A stretch of DNA of 23,252 nt from CAZOBJ01 sp964577825 (GTDB taxonomy: Bacteria; Planctomycetota; SZUA-567; JAFGNG01): NCBI GenBank assembly GCA_964577825.1, contig CAZOBJ010000049.1:1-23252 (forward strand), written 5' to 3'. A model generated the notes under the pieces. That model was not told where the DNA came from, did no database searches, and saw nothing but the letters and a program-made list of their open reading frames with translations. Of the stretch, positions 15,938 through 23,252 are shown piece after piece; position 1 is the first letter of the stretch, and every line of letters starts with the position of its first letter. A program made the position numbers and the translations under genes.

Positions 15938-17190
15938 TGGAGAACAGCCTCGGCGGCCTCACTGCCGCGACCCTCGACGACGCGTTGCAGCACGGCGAGC
16001 ATGTCTCGGGCCTGGCGCTCGCGGCTGTGGCGGGGTGCGGCGGCAAGGCCGGCGGCGGCGAGGGATTTGCGCAGCGGCTGGTCTCCATGTAGCCGTAGCA
16101 CCGCGTCGGCAAGGGCCGCCGGATCCGCCGGCGGCAGGCACAGGCCGGCCGACTCCGCACCCACGATGCGCGTGGCCTCGCCCGGAGGCGCGGCCAACAG
16201 AATGGGCAGGCCCATGGCCATGGCCTCGAACAACTTGCTCGGGATCACAGACGCGAACACGGGGGCGTCCTTCAGGTGTACGAGCGCCACGTCGCACAAG
16301 GCCCAGAAGTCCGGGATGCGTTCCTTGGGCCGGCGCGGGGCGAACACGACGTTGTCAAGCCCTCGGCGCTCGGCTTCGGCGATCAAGTTCTCGCGAGCGG
16401 CTCCCGGGCCCACGAACAGGAAGCGGATGTCATCGTACGCGCGAAGCCGGTCCGCCGCGTCGAGCGCTCGGTCGAGCCCGTGGGCCATGCCGAGCGTTCC
16501 GATGTAGCCAATCACGAACTTGCCCGCCAAGCCCCAGGTGCGTGCGAGCTGTGGGTCGCGCGGCCGAGGGCCGTATCGGGGCAGGTCGACGCCGTTGCGC
16601 ACGACCGCGATCTTGTTCGGGTCGATCCCCCGGCGCACCAGGTCATCCTTGAACGCGTGGGTTAGGGCCACGACTGCAGCCGAGCGCCTGTACAGGAACC
16701 GCTCCAAGCGCTCCATGCACCGGAGCAGCACGTTCTCGCGCATGGCGCCCACGGCAACGATGCTGGCGGGCCACAGGTCGCCCAACTCAAACACAAAGGG
16801 CCGCCTGCGCAGGGCCCCCACCAGCCATCCTGCCACGGCCGCGAAGAACTGGGGGCTCGTGGCCACGACCACGTCGGGCCGCGCCTCGAATAGGCTCATT
16901 ATGCTGCTCATGCACATGAATGACAGAAAGTCGAGGGCACGGCGCACGGTCCCTGCGTTGGGGCTCATGTAGGTCTTCACCCGCACGACGCGGATGCCGT
17001 CGACGTCCTCGACCTGGCGCCATCGGTTCCTGTAACCCTCAAACAGGCGGCCGGTGGGAAAATTCGGCGCGCAAGTGACGATCGTCACACGATGCCCCCA
17101 TCGGACCCAGTAGCAGGCGCGCTCGTACACGCGGCTCGCGGCAGCGTTTACCTCCGGCGGGAAGTTTTCCGTGAGGAAGAGGATGTGCAT
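15934..17190 (-). CDS. Glycosyltransferase family 4, WbuB-like
   Basis: Cytoplasmic GT-B-fold transferase of 418 residues that likely adds the second or a later sugar to the lipid-linked glycan. Seen: N-terminal FLTENFPPEVNAAASR, the segment GDLWPASIVAVGAM near residues 136-149 that is characteristic of WbuB proteins, a GT-B linker region FVIGYIGTLGMAHGLD, and the donor-binding PSKLFEAMAMGLPIL near 316-330. WbuB of E. coli transfers N-acetyl-L-fucosamine, so an amino-sugar donor is plausible, though donor cannot be read from sequence. The ATG at 17190 shares a base with the heparinase-family stop (TGATG) and has a GGAGGG SD. Confidence 0.9.
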   Translation of the reverse strand: MHILFLTENFPPEVNAAASRVYERACYWVRWGHRVTIVTCAPNFPTGRLFEGYRNRWRQVEDVDGIRVVRVKTYMSPNAGTVRRALDFLSFMCMSSIMSLFEARPDVVVATSPQFFAAVAGWLVGALRRRPFVFELGDLWPASIVAVGAMRENVLLRCMERLERFLYRRSAAVVALTHAFKDDLVRRGIDPNKIAVVRNGVDLPRYGPRPRDPQLARTWGLAGKFVIGYIGTLGMAHGLDRALDAADRLRAYDDIRFLFVGPGAARENLIAEAERRGLDNVVFAPRRPKERIPDFWALCDVALVHLKDAPVFASVIPSKLFEAMAMGLPILLAAPPGEATRIVGAESAGLCLPPADPAALADAVLRLHGDQPLRKSLAAAGLAAAPRHSRERQARDMLAVLQRVVEGRGSEAAEAVLQ

Positions 17191-18872
17191 CAGGTCTGCC
17201 CTCCGCGAGCGGCTCCCTTGGTCGCAACCGTGTGCGGATGGAGCGTACAGGTGAACCGAGCGGGCAGGTCGCCGATGTACAGGCCGACCACCTTGAACGT
17301 GGCGCGGGTCACGCCCAACTCGTCGTGGTACGTAGTGGCTTCGATCGTTGCGCTCAGTCCGTCATCCAGCACGAGGATGGCAAGAAGACCTCGATCCTCG
17401 TGAGAGATCTCGAAGCGTCCTTCGTCCGCCTGTTCGACTCGTATGTCCGGATGCAGGTGGAAAGGAATCTCGACCGTGTGACGGCCCGAGCCTTGGATTG
17501 CGTCGATAATGTGGAGGCCGCCGTCCACGAGGCGCCAAGTGCGCCCGTGCAGTCCCACACCCGGCAGGCGCGCGTATCCGTCGTGGGTTGCATGGACAAG
17601 AATCTCTTCTTGTTGCGCGCTGGTCGTGCACTCAACGACGCGCGCGCGGCGGGCCACTCGGAAGCTCTTCCAGAGCTCCGAGGAATCGGCTTCGTCCATG
17701 ATCACGGTGTTGTGGGCGGGCGTGCCCCGCTGGCGCAGGCGCTCGGGGCCCTCCGCATACAGGGATGTTCCCGTGTCCACAATGGTGCGCACACCCCACA
17801 GCGACGCCTCGAAGGTCAAGGTGTCCGCGTGGCCGTGCCCCGGCTGGTAGTCAGGACCCAGGGGCGCGGCATCCAGCAAGGCTACGAGGGGGCCAGCCTC
17901 CAGGCGCAGGTATCCGGTTGCGCGCAGATGCACAAGGCCCGGTCCGACAGGCCGCCGGGCTACGTCCAGCCCCAGTCGACTGGCGTAATCATATAGCGCG
18001 CCCACCTGGCGTGCGCCGTCGAGGGCAGCGTCGTTGAAAAGCGCATAGCCGCCGTCCGGGTGGGTAAGCACGGCCAACCAGTCGAGCATCCGCCGGGTCG
18101 CATCCGACCACGGTTTCTCGGCTGTGCGATTCGCCGCTGCGCACAGGTTGAGGACATCAAGCAGGTCTTCGAGCACCAAGGCGTGGTACATGGGGCTGCG
18201 CTCCACGTGGCCGCCGTCCGGGAGCACTTGCTCGTGAAGCTCCCGCGTGAGCAGGGCGCGCCCAAGCTGCTCCCATCGGGCGGCTTCCGGACCTGCGAAG
18301 AAGATTCCGGCAAAGAATAGCGCCGTGGCGTTGGCGAGTAGGTGGTTGCCCAGGAGGTCGGTTTCCAGGTTGTGCGCAAGGTGGCGAGCCTGCGCGGCCA
18401 GGCTGTGGACCGCGTTGTTGCTCAGGGCCCCGGGGCCAAGGTGCCACACGATCCAATTCACGATGCGGCGGCTCGTGGGATACGGCTCCCAACCGGCGCC
18501 GCGCAAGGGCGGGTTCTCGCGAATCCATCGATCGATCAGGCCCTCCTGCCAGGCGAGGCGCTCTTCAGCGTCTTGCGCACGCAGGTCGTCGAGGTAATGC
18601 ATGTGATAGAGCCACAGGCGGCCGCAGCTCGCGTCGTTCCACGCGTTGGCGCTCGCGAGGTCTCGCGTGCAATGGAGAAATCGGAAGGTCACCGGTCCCA
18701 GGAGTGACGCGGGCCTGGGCAACGGTGCGCTCCACCGTCCGCTGTCGATGGGGCGTAGGGGCGGCGCGGGATGCAGATCCAGGGACTCGCGCACGTAGTA
18801 GCGTCGCAGCCGACCCGCGATCTGCTGTGCCCGCAGGTGACGAACGGTATGGAACCAGCGCGACCACGACAT
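17190..18872 (-). CDS. Heparinase II/III-family protein (polysaccharide lyase-like)
   Basis: The 560 residues have an N-terminal (alpha/alpha)-barrel domain and a C-terminal beta-sandwich typical of heparinase II/III-like lyases. Possible active-site elements: NHLLAN near 174, SPMYH near 226 and PGHGHADTL near 342, matching Asn, Tyr and His positions used by PL12-type lyases. AHNTVIMDEADSSE follows. No signal peptide is visible: the N-terminus is MSWSRWFHTVRHLRAQQ, so export is unclear. The ATG at 18872 has an AAAGGGG SD. Placement between the two-domain oxidoreductase and a WbuB-like transferase recurs in bacterial surface-glycan loci, where this gene is thought to trim or modify a uronate-containing polymer or act in its assembly. 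Substrate unknown. Confidence 0.9.
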   Translation of the reverse strand: MSWSRWFHTVRHLRAQQIAGRLRRYYVRESLDLHPAPPLRPIDSGRWSAPLPRPASLLGPVTFRFLHCTRDLASANAWNDASCGRLWLYHMHYLDDLRAQDAEERLAWQEGLIDRWIRENPPLRGAGWEPYPTSRRIVNWIVWHLGPGALSNNAVHSLAAQARHLAHNLETDLLGNHLLANATALFFAGIFFAGPEAARWEQLGRALLTRELHEQVLPDGGHVERSPMYHALVLEDLLDVLNLCAAANRTAEKPWSDATRRMLDWLAVLTHPDGGYALFNDAALDGARQVGALYDYASRLGLDVARRPVGPGLVHLRATGYLRLEAGPLVALLDAAPLGPDYQPGHGHADTLTFEASLWGVRTIVDTGTSLYAEGPERLRQRGTPAHNTVIMDEADSSELWKSFRVARRARVVECTTSAQQEEILVHATHDGYARLPGVGLHGRTWRLVDGGLHIIDAIQGSGRHTVEIPFHLHPDIRVEQADEGRFEISHEDRGLLAILVLDDGLSATIEATTYHDELGVTRATFKVVGLYIGDLPARFTCTLHPHTVATKGAARGGQT

Positions 18873-18907
18873 CAGCAAGCCCCTTTGCTGTGGATTGGTG
18901 TCGCCAT

Positions 18908-21052
18908 TCAGCGCACGCTCGCCACGTCGATGGCAAGACGAGCCACCTCGAAGATCTCGGAGATTGGAATCTGCGGAGGCCCGCCCGCGCGGACCGCCTC
19001 CACGAAGGCCTGGATGCAGCGGGCGTGGCCCTTGTCCTGTCTCCACAGGCGCACGTTGACCGCGCGGCCCCAGCCATACCCGTACAGGCGGCGCCAATTG
19101 TCGAGAATAAGCACGCGACTCGCGCCGAACACCTCTATCCGCTCCTTGGGGAATCTACGGTGGCCGTCCGCCAGATACAGAAGCGTGCCGACCGACCCGT
19201 CCGCGAAGCGCAAGGTCACGACCGCGCTGTCGTCGCAGGCCGGACGCACCGCGCTGGGACGCGGACCCTCGACATGCCAGGTCGTCGCATGCGCACCTGT
19301 GAGGAATCGCAAGAGATCCAGGAAATGGCACCCCTCGCCCAGCAGCCTGCCGCCGCCTGCGTTCGGGTCGCGCGTCCAATGATCGGCCGACAGACTGCCT
19401 GCGTTCACGGTCACGACAAGCGTCTTCGGGCCGGAGACACGGTCGAGGAGCTCGCGCATACGCACTGCGCACGGCGCGAACCGGCGATTGTACCCGACCA
19501 TGAGCACTGGGCGATGGTCCGGAGCATGCGCATCCAGCGCCTCGCTGACCGCGTCCACCTCATGCAGGTGCAGGCACAACGGCTTTTCCACAAACACGTG
19601 CTTGCCGGCGCGCAGCGCACGGCAAACGTAGTCCGCGTGCGTGTCGTGCCGGGTGGCGATGACGACCGCCCGCACCTCTGGGTCGCCGAGCACCACGTCG
19701 GGGTCGGTTGTCGAGCGTTCTGCACCGACCACATGCGCAGCCTGGGCCGCGCTGGCGCCCCCGCGGCTCGCGACCACACGTATTTGGCCGCCCCCCCGCA
19801 GGAGTGCAGGCAGGAGAACGCGGCGGGCGTGTGCGCCCGCGCCGATAACCCCGCACACCACCGGGTGCTGCGGCTCTGTCCGAGCGGGACGCGAGGGGGG
19901 CGTCGAGACCTCCACCGTCCGGGCCGGGGGCTGGTCGGGTGGCTTTTCCGGCCCGTATTCGAACACAACGCCGAGCGCGCCGGGGTCGCGCAGCAGATCA
20001 TAGGCGCGCGGGGCTTGGAGAAAGGGAATGCGGTGGGTGAGCAGAGGCGCCACGTCCAGGCGGCCGGAGGCGAGCAGGTCCAGCACGGTCTGGATGTTGC
20101 GCTGCGCGGTCCAGCGCACGAGCCCGGGCGGGTAGTCGTGCCCGGCTTCATAGCTGGGGTCATAGCGGCCCGGTCCATAGGCGCAGCTTACCTGGAAGGA
20201 GAGTTCCTTGTCGTAGAAGGGGCGACGGTCCAGGTGGAGGTCGCTCGTACCCACCAGCACGATCCGCCCGCGACGGCGGCACATGTGTGCGGCCTGGCGC
20301 ACCGGGCCGCTCGCGTCCGTGGCCGTGCAGACGAGCACGCCGTCGAGTCCGCGGCCGTCTTCGGCGAACTCGCGGGCGCGGGCGATCGGGTCCTCCCCGG
20401 CGGCCAGGTTCACGGTCTGCGCGCCGAACTGCCGCGCAAGGGCAAGGCGGCTCTCGACCATGTCCACGCCCAGCACATGGCAGCCCTGCGCGCGTAGAAG
20501 CTGGACGGCCAGCAAACCGATGAGCCCGAGACCGGTGACCGCAACCGCCTCGCCGAGCGCGGGACGGGCGAGGCGCAGCCCCTGAAGTGCCACTGCGCCG
20601 AGCACGGCAAAGGGAGCGTGCAGGTCGGACACCTGGTCGGGAACGGGGGCGCACAGGGTCTGGGCGACGCACGCGGCCTCGGCATGCGGACCCGTGGCCA
20701 CCACGCGGTCTCCGGAGCGCAGCTCCGTGACCTCGTCGCCGATCGACAGCACGTGCCCCGCACTGGCATATCCCAGGGGCAAAGGCTCGGCCAATCGGCC
20801 GCGCACGGCCTCCCAGGTCGATACAAGCCCGTCGGTGCGCACCTTGTCCAGGACCTGGCGGACGCGCGCTGGCTGTCGCCGCGCTTTGCCGAGGAGACCG
20901 GATCGGCCGAACTCGAGGAGCATGCGCTCCGTGCCGGGACTGATGAGGCTCACGTGCGTAGCCATGAGAACCTGCCGCGGACCCGGCGCGGGCGCGGGTT
21001 GTTCCGCGAGGCGCAGCTCGCCAGTGCGAAGATCGTGAAAGAGTTGCCTCAT
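18908..21052 (-). CDS. Two-domain oxidoreductase: MDR dehydrogenase fused to Gfo/Idh/MocA
   Basis: The 714 residues join two NAD(P)-dependent dehydrogenases. Residues 1 to about 350 are a medium-chain dehydrogenase (VSLISPGTERM near the start, Rossmann GLGLIGLLAVQLL near 171-183) that lacks the usual catalytic zinc Cys-Gly-x-Cys segment. After a proline-rich linker, residues about 398-714 are a Gfo/Idh/MocA domain: GVIGAGAHARR near 400, ATRHDTHADYV, VEKPLCLHLHE near 487 and GYNRRFAP. This fusion is a known architecture, usually in polysaccharide loci beside heparinase-like and WbuB-like genes, and is likely to oxidise or reduce a nucleotide sugar. The ATG at 21052 overlaps the previous stop by 4 bp (ATGA). 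Substrate is unknown. Confidence 0.93.
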   Translation of the reverse strand: MRQLFHDLRTGELRLAEQPAPAPGPRQVLMATHVSLISPGTERMLLEFGRSGLLGKARRQPARVRQVLDKVRTDGLVSTWEAVRGRLAEPLPLGYASAGHVLSIGDEVTELRSGDRVVATGPHAEAACVAQTLCAPVPDQVSDLHAPFAVLGAVALQGLRLARPALGEAVAVTGLGLIGLLAVQLLRAQGCHVLGVDMVESRLALARQFGAQTVNLAAGEDPIARAREFAEDGRGLDGVLVCTATDASGPVRQAAHMCRRRGRIVLVGTSDLHLDRRPFYDKELSFQVSCAYGPGRYDPSYEAGHDYPPGLVRWTAQRNIQTVLDLLASGRLDVAPLLTHRIPFLQAPRAYDLLRDPGALGVVFEYGPEKPPDQPPARTVEVSTPPSRPARTEPQHPVVCGVIGAGAHARRVLLPALLRGGGQIRVVASRGGASAAQAAHVVGAERSTTDPDVVLGDPEVRAVVIATRHDTHADYVCRALRAGKHVFVEKPLCLHLHEVDAVSEALDAHAPDHRPVLMVGYNRRFAPCAVRMRELLDRVSGPKTLVVTVNAGSLSADHWTRDPNAGGGRLLGEGCHFLDLLRFLTGAHATTWHVEGPRPSAVRPACDDSAVVTLRFADGSVGTLLYLADGHRRFPKERIEVFGASRVLILDNWRRLYGYGWGRAVNVRLWRQDKGHARCIQAFVEAVRAGGPPQIPISEIFEVARLAIDVASVR

Positions 21053-22413
21053 CGGGCTCCCTCGCGCCACGCGCGCACCTGTCGCAATGCGAACAATGGT
21101 ACGAGCCCGGACAGATGCGTCAACAGACGCGGGTATTCCGTGCCCCAGCCTGTGGCGTACGCCCCGGCCGCGTACAGGACGGCCACGCCCGTCATGAGCA
21201 GGAGAATCGCGCGGCTCCATGCGTCGGACCTGTTCTCCGTGATCCAGTAGACTGCGGCGGCGGCGAAGGTCGGGCCGAGCAGTCCGGTCGCTCGCCAGAA
21301 CCAGCGGGGCAGGTCCGCCCCGGTGTGCGGCGCGAGCGCGGCAGCCCAGGTGCGCAGGACCTGCGCCCATGTGTCGAGGTGCGCGAGGGGCGCCAGGGCG
21401 AACCCGTCGAGCCGGGAGTCGGCGCTCGCGCCCGTGTGCTTGAGCCACATCCAGGGCAGCCAGAATGCGGCCACGGGCAAAAGCCAAACTAGACGGCGGG
21501 TATATCCGTGCCGGGGCCCGGCGCCCCAAGGCCACAAGCGGAGAAGCACCAGAAGGGCGACGGCCACGATCGCCTCGCTCTTCACGACGAGGAGCATGCC
21601 CGCGAGGAATCCGGCTACGAGGTCCTCGCGCGGGCGAGCCGTCTCTCTCGCGTGCAAGGTGGCGAAGGCTGCCAGAGCCACGAACACCGCCATGGGCGCC
21701 TCGGCCGTGGCGTCGAGGCCTGCTTGCAGGAACAGGGGGATGCACGCGGTGATGAACGCGGCCGCCAGACCCGCGGTGCGTCCGGCCCACGCGCGCCCGA
21801 TCGCGTACAGAACGAGAAGGAAGTCCACGACCAGGACCGCAGCCCACGCGGTGCACAGGAACTCGTCCCAGTGGCCCACGAGACGGCAAAGGACGACCTC
21901 GTTGAGCATTACAAAGAGAGGGTAGCTGGCGTGATTCACCGACCTGAAGTAGGTCGCGTCGGCTGGACCATGGAAGAAGAGAAACTTGGCGTTTCCCGCC
22001 CACTGGGCCCAAGCGTCCTGCGCGGTGACCGGCCACCACAGAGCGGCGAAGGTCATGAGTCCGGCAGACACGACCAGTCCCACAAGCAGGACGACCTGGT
22101 ACCAGTGCCGGGGGGCGCGCTCAAGGGGCGGCGGCTTCGCTGGCGTGTGGTCGCTCGACTCCCGGCGTGCGCGCCAGGCGTGCCATCCTGTCAGCACGGC
22201 CAGGAGCGTAAACAGGACCCACAGGCGCACGGGCCGGCCCAGAGCCAGTTGCCCGATGCACGCGAGATACACCACACCCATTCCCACGGATCCGGCAAGG
22301 CCTAGGCGGCCGATCCTGCTCTCGGGAAGGAGCGAGGTACGCACCAGACCCAGGACCGCGAGCCCGGCCAAGTGCACGTACAGCGCGTACACGACAAAGG
22401 CCGCGGGAATCAC
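21049..22413 (-). CDS. Multi-pass membrane protein, GT-C glycosyltransferase-like
   Basis: About 454 residues with roughly ten hydrophobic segments. A periplasm-facing loop after the third or fourth segment has TAQDAWAQW near residue 130, followed by HASYPLF. An acidic residue in the first large loop and this arrangement resemble GT-C enzymes that use polyprenyl-phosphate sugars (ArnT/GT39-like), which add decorations outside the inner membrane. The identity of the family is not firm. The frame is open to 22494, but GTG at 22413 has AAGGGGG 6 nt upstream and overlaps the preceding stop as GTGA, with the hydrophobic N-terminus (VIPAAFVVYALYVH) directly following. It sits between the small unknown protein and the oxidoreductase. 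Confidence 0.78.
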   Translation of the reverse strand: MIPAAFVVYALYVHLAGLAVLGLVRTSLLPESRIGRLGLAGSVGMGVVYLACIGQLALGRPVRLWVLFTLLAVLTGWHAWRARRESSDHTPAKPPPLERAPRHWYQVVLLVGLVVSAGLMTFAALWWPVTAQDAWAQWAGNAKFLFFHGPADATYFRSVNHASYPLFVMLNEVVLCRLVGHWDEFLCTAWAAVLVVDFLLVLYAIGRAWAGRTAGLAAAFITACIPLFLQAGLDATAEAPMAVFVALAAFATLHARETARPREDLVAGFLAGMLLVVKSEAIVAVALLVLLRLWPWGAGPRHGYTRRLVWLLPVAAFWLPWMWLKHTGASADSRLDGFALAPLAHLDTWAQVLRTWAAALAPHTGADLPRWFWRATGLLGPTFAAAAVYWITENRSDAWSRAILLLMTGVAVLYAAGAYATGWGTEYPRLLTHLSGLVPLFALRQVRAWREGAR

Positions 22414-22877
22414 GGGGTGCCCCCTTGCGCCACGAAGCTCGGCATGGGTCCGCGGACGGTCTCCAGGATGCGTGCGTCGGAAGGGGCAGGGCAACGGTAG
22501 CGCAAATGCACGTCCGCGGCGGCCGAGTCCACGGTCCTGCGAGCGGGGAAAAGCCAGTACAGGGTATAGCCTTCCTCGACGATCGACCGGGCCAGCGGCG
22601 AGAGGCCGGTGGATGCGCGCATGGTGTAGCGGGTATCCGGATCGCGCACATGGTCTCGAGTCACGCGCAGAAGGCGGAAGTAGTCCTCGTCAAGCGAGCC
22701 GGGCAAGCGGCGTTCGAGGAAGTACGCCCACCGCGCTTCGCGTGAAAGCCCACCTGTTGCGGACAGGTGCAGGCGGTCGAACTCCTTCTCCAGGAGCCGC
22801 GCACCGCGAACCACCCAAGCACACACGAGCAAGACACACAAGTACAGCCAGACGCGTGAGCGCTTGCGGCTAGACAT
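22410..22877 (-). CDS. Small membrane-anchored protein of unknown function
   Basis: A 155-residue protein I do not recognise. MSSRKRSR is a positively charged N-terminus followed by one hydrophobic segment (VWLYLCVLLVCAWVV, about residues 9-23), so it is probably anchored in the inner membrane with the rest outside (N-in topology by the positive-inside rule). The remainder is soluble, with an Arg/Glu-rich part (FLERRLPGSLDEDYFRLLRV) and an aromatic patch (YTLYWLFPARR). The ATG at 22877 lies 8 bp inside the end of the amidotransferase gene. Its own stop overlaps the GTG of the next gene. It is genuinely embedded in the operon, so it likely serves glycan assembly, but nothing in the sequence gives a biochemical role. 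An in-frame ATG at 22898 is less likely. Confidence 0.75.
   Translation of the reverse strand: MSSRKRSRVWLYLCVLLVCAWVVRGARLLEKEFDRLHLSATGGLSREARWAYFLERRLPGSLDEDYFRLLRVTRDHVRDPDTRYTMRASTGLSPLARSIVEEGYTLYWLFPARRTVDSAAADVHLRYRCPAPSDARILETVRGPMPSFVAQGGTP
22420..22426 (-). promoter_or_regulatory. Shine-Dalgarno deciding the GTG start at 22413
   Basis: Minus-strand AAGGGGG, 6 nt before the GTG. Together with the GTGA overlap this supports coupled re-initiation. Confidence 0.5.
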
Positions 22878-23252
22878 GATCGCGTGCCTCCAGCCCAAGG
22901 GGCCCGGGAGGCGACGGCGCGCTCGGGTCCAGGAAGAGCCGGCACCACAGCTCGATGCACACGAGCGCGAACAATGGATAGGCCGCGTCCACCCGGCCGG
23001 CTCGGTCGCGCGCGAGCAAGTTCTGGACCGCCTCCGGGGCGAAGAGGCCTCGCGCGAGCAGGCTCTCTACGGAGAGCGCCTGGTCCACGAGCGAACGCAA
23101 CGGGCCATGCAGCCATGCGCGTAAAGGCACGCCGAACCCGGTCTTGGGGCGGTTGAGAATGGACGGCGGCACGAGGTCTGCAACCGCGCGTCGTAGAATC
23201 CACTTGCCCGTGCGGCCGTGCTGCTTGTACTCGGCGGGCAGACGCGCGGCGA
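22870..23252 (-). CDS. Asparagine synthase (glutamine-hydrolysing) type amidotransferase, C-terminal part
   Basis: The gene enters from the right edge; only the last ~127 residues are present. They carry the synthase C-terminus: RLPAEYKQHGRTGKWILRR, then PPSILNRPKTGFGVP (the R-P-K-x-G-F-x-V-P block is a hallmark) and RAWLHGPLR, ending in IELWCRLFLD. The N-terminal glutaminase domain lies outside the window, so its catalytic cysteine cannot be checked. In glycan loci such AsnB-like enzymes often amidate sugar carboxyl groups or modify a polymer rather than make free asparagine; here that is suggested by context. It is the first gene of the operon seen in this window and overlaps the next gene by 8 bp. 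Confidence 0.9.
   Translation of the reverse strand, partial: AARLPAEYKQHGRTGKWILRRAVADLVPPSILNRPKTGFGVPLRAWLHGPLRSLVDQALSVESLLARGLFAPEAVQNLLARDRAGRVDAAYPLFALVCIELWCRLFLDPSAPSPPGPLGLEARDHV

Noticed and set aside
18704..20497. 597-codon plus-strand frame
   Set aside because: Antisense to the heparinase-family and two-domain oxidoreductase genes; no motif and no SD.
18908..22039. N-terminal extension of the two-domain oxidoreductase to 1043 codons
   Set aside because: The extra ~329 codons are an off-frame of the GT-C-like gene; the conserved start is at 21052 with an ATGA overlap.

Overview
This is a high-GC, gene-dense bacterial chromosome segment. The organism is probably a diderm (Gram-negative type): it has a LolD-like ATPase with an FtsX-type permease, a SurA/parvulin-type export chaperone, and an O-antigen/exopolysaccharide locus built on undecaprenyl-phosphate. 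The single-chain (alpha2) glycyl-tRNA synthetase, the AMMECR1 protein and the FHA-GAF-HD regulator would fit several phyla, for example the PVC group. I cannot name the taxon from the sequence. I see no tRNA, rRNA, CRISPR array, IS element or phage gene.

Left part (1-10311), housekeeping. The first nine codons of a minus-strand gene, possibly an HU/IHF-type DNA-binding protein, run off the left edge behind a strong SD and a good sigma70 promoter. A ~500-bp divergent intergenic region separates it from glyS, which is followed by a cysteine-cluster (YkgJ-type) protein. A minus-strand group then reads, in transcription order: FtsX-type permease, LolD-like ATPase, branched-chain aminotransferase, FHA-GAF-HD regulator, AMMECR1 protein. 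A short divergent promoter region (about 8644-8769) separates the permease from a plus-strand secreted parvulin-type prolyl isomerase. No SD precedes that isomerase, and its promoter would start transcription at the ATG.

Right part (10308-23252), glycan biosynthesis. Ten consecutive minus-strand genes run, in transcription order: asparagine synthase-type amidotransferase (partial), small membrane-anchored unknown protein, GT-C-like membrane protein, two-domain dehydrogenase/Gfo-Idh oxidoreductase, heparinase II/III-family protein, WbuB-like glycosyltransferase, WbpV-like epimerase/reductase, WecA/WbpL-like glycan-initiating transferase, CapD/WbpM-like 4,6-dehydratase, O-antigen ligase/polymerase-like protein. 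Most junctions overlap by 1-8 bp, or nearly touch, and several use GTG or TTG starts with clear SD sequences. This indicates one long, translationally coupled operon whose main promoter lies beyond the right edge; one internal promoter may precede the CapD-like gene.

How the genes fit together: the WbpM-like dehydratase and WbpV-like reductase would make a UDP-6-deoxy-HexNAc such as UDP-QuiNAc. The WbpL-like enzyme would load it on undecaprenyl phosphate, and the WbuB-like transferase would add a further amino-sugar. The two-domain oxidoreductase, heparinase-family protein and amidotransferase probably modify or trim a uronate- or amide-bearing glycan, and the WaaL/Wzy-like protein would polymerise or attach it. 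The exact sugar is inference. The gene content resembles known surface-polysaccharide loci; the least explained parts are the 155-residue membrane protein, the GT-C-like protein, the regulator with a degenerate HD-GYP site, and the long C-terminal region of the YkgJ-type protein.
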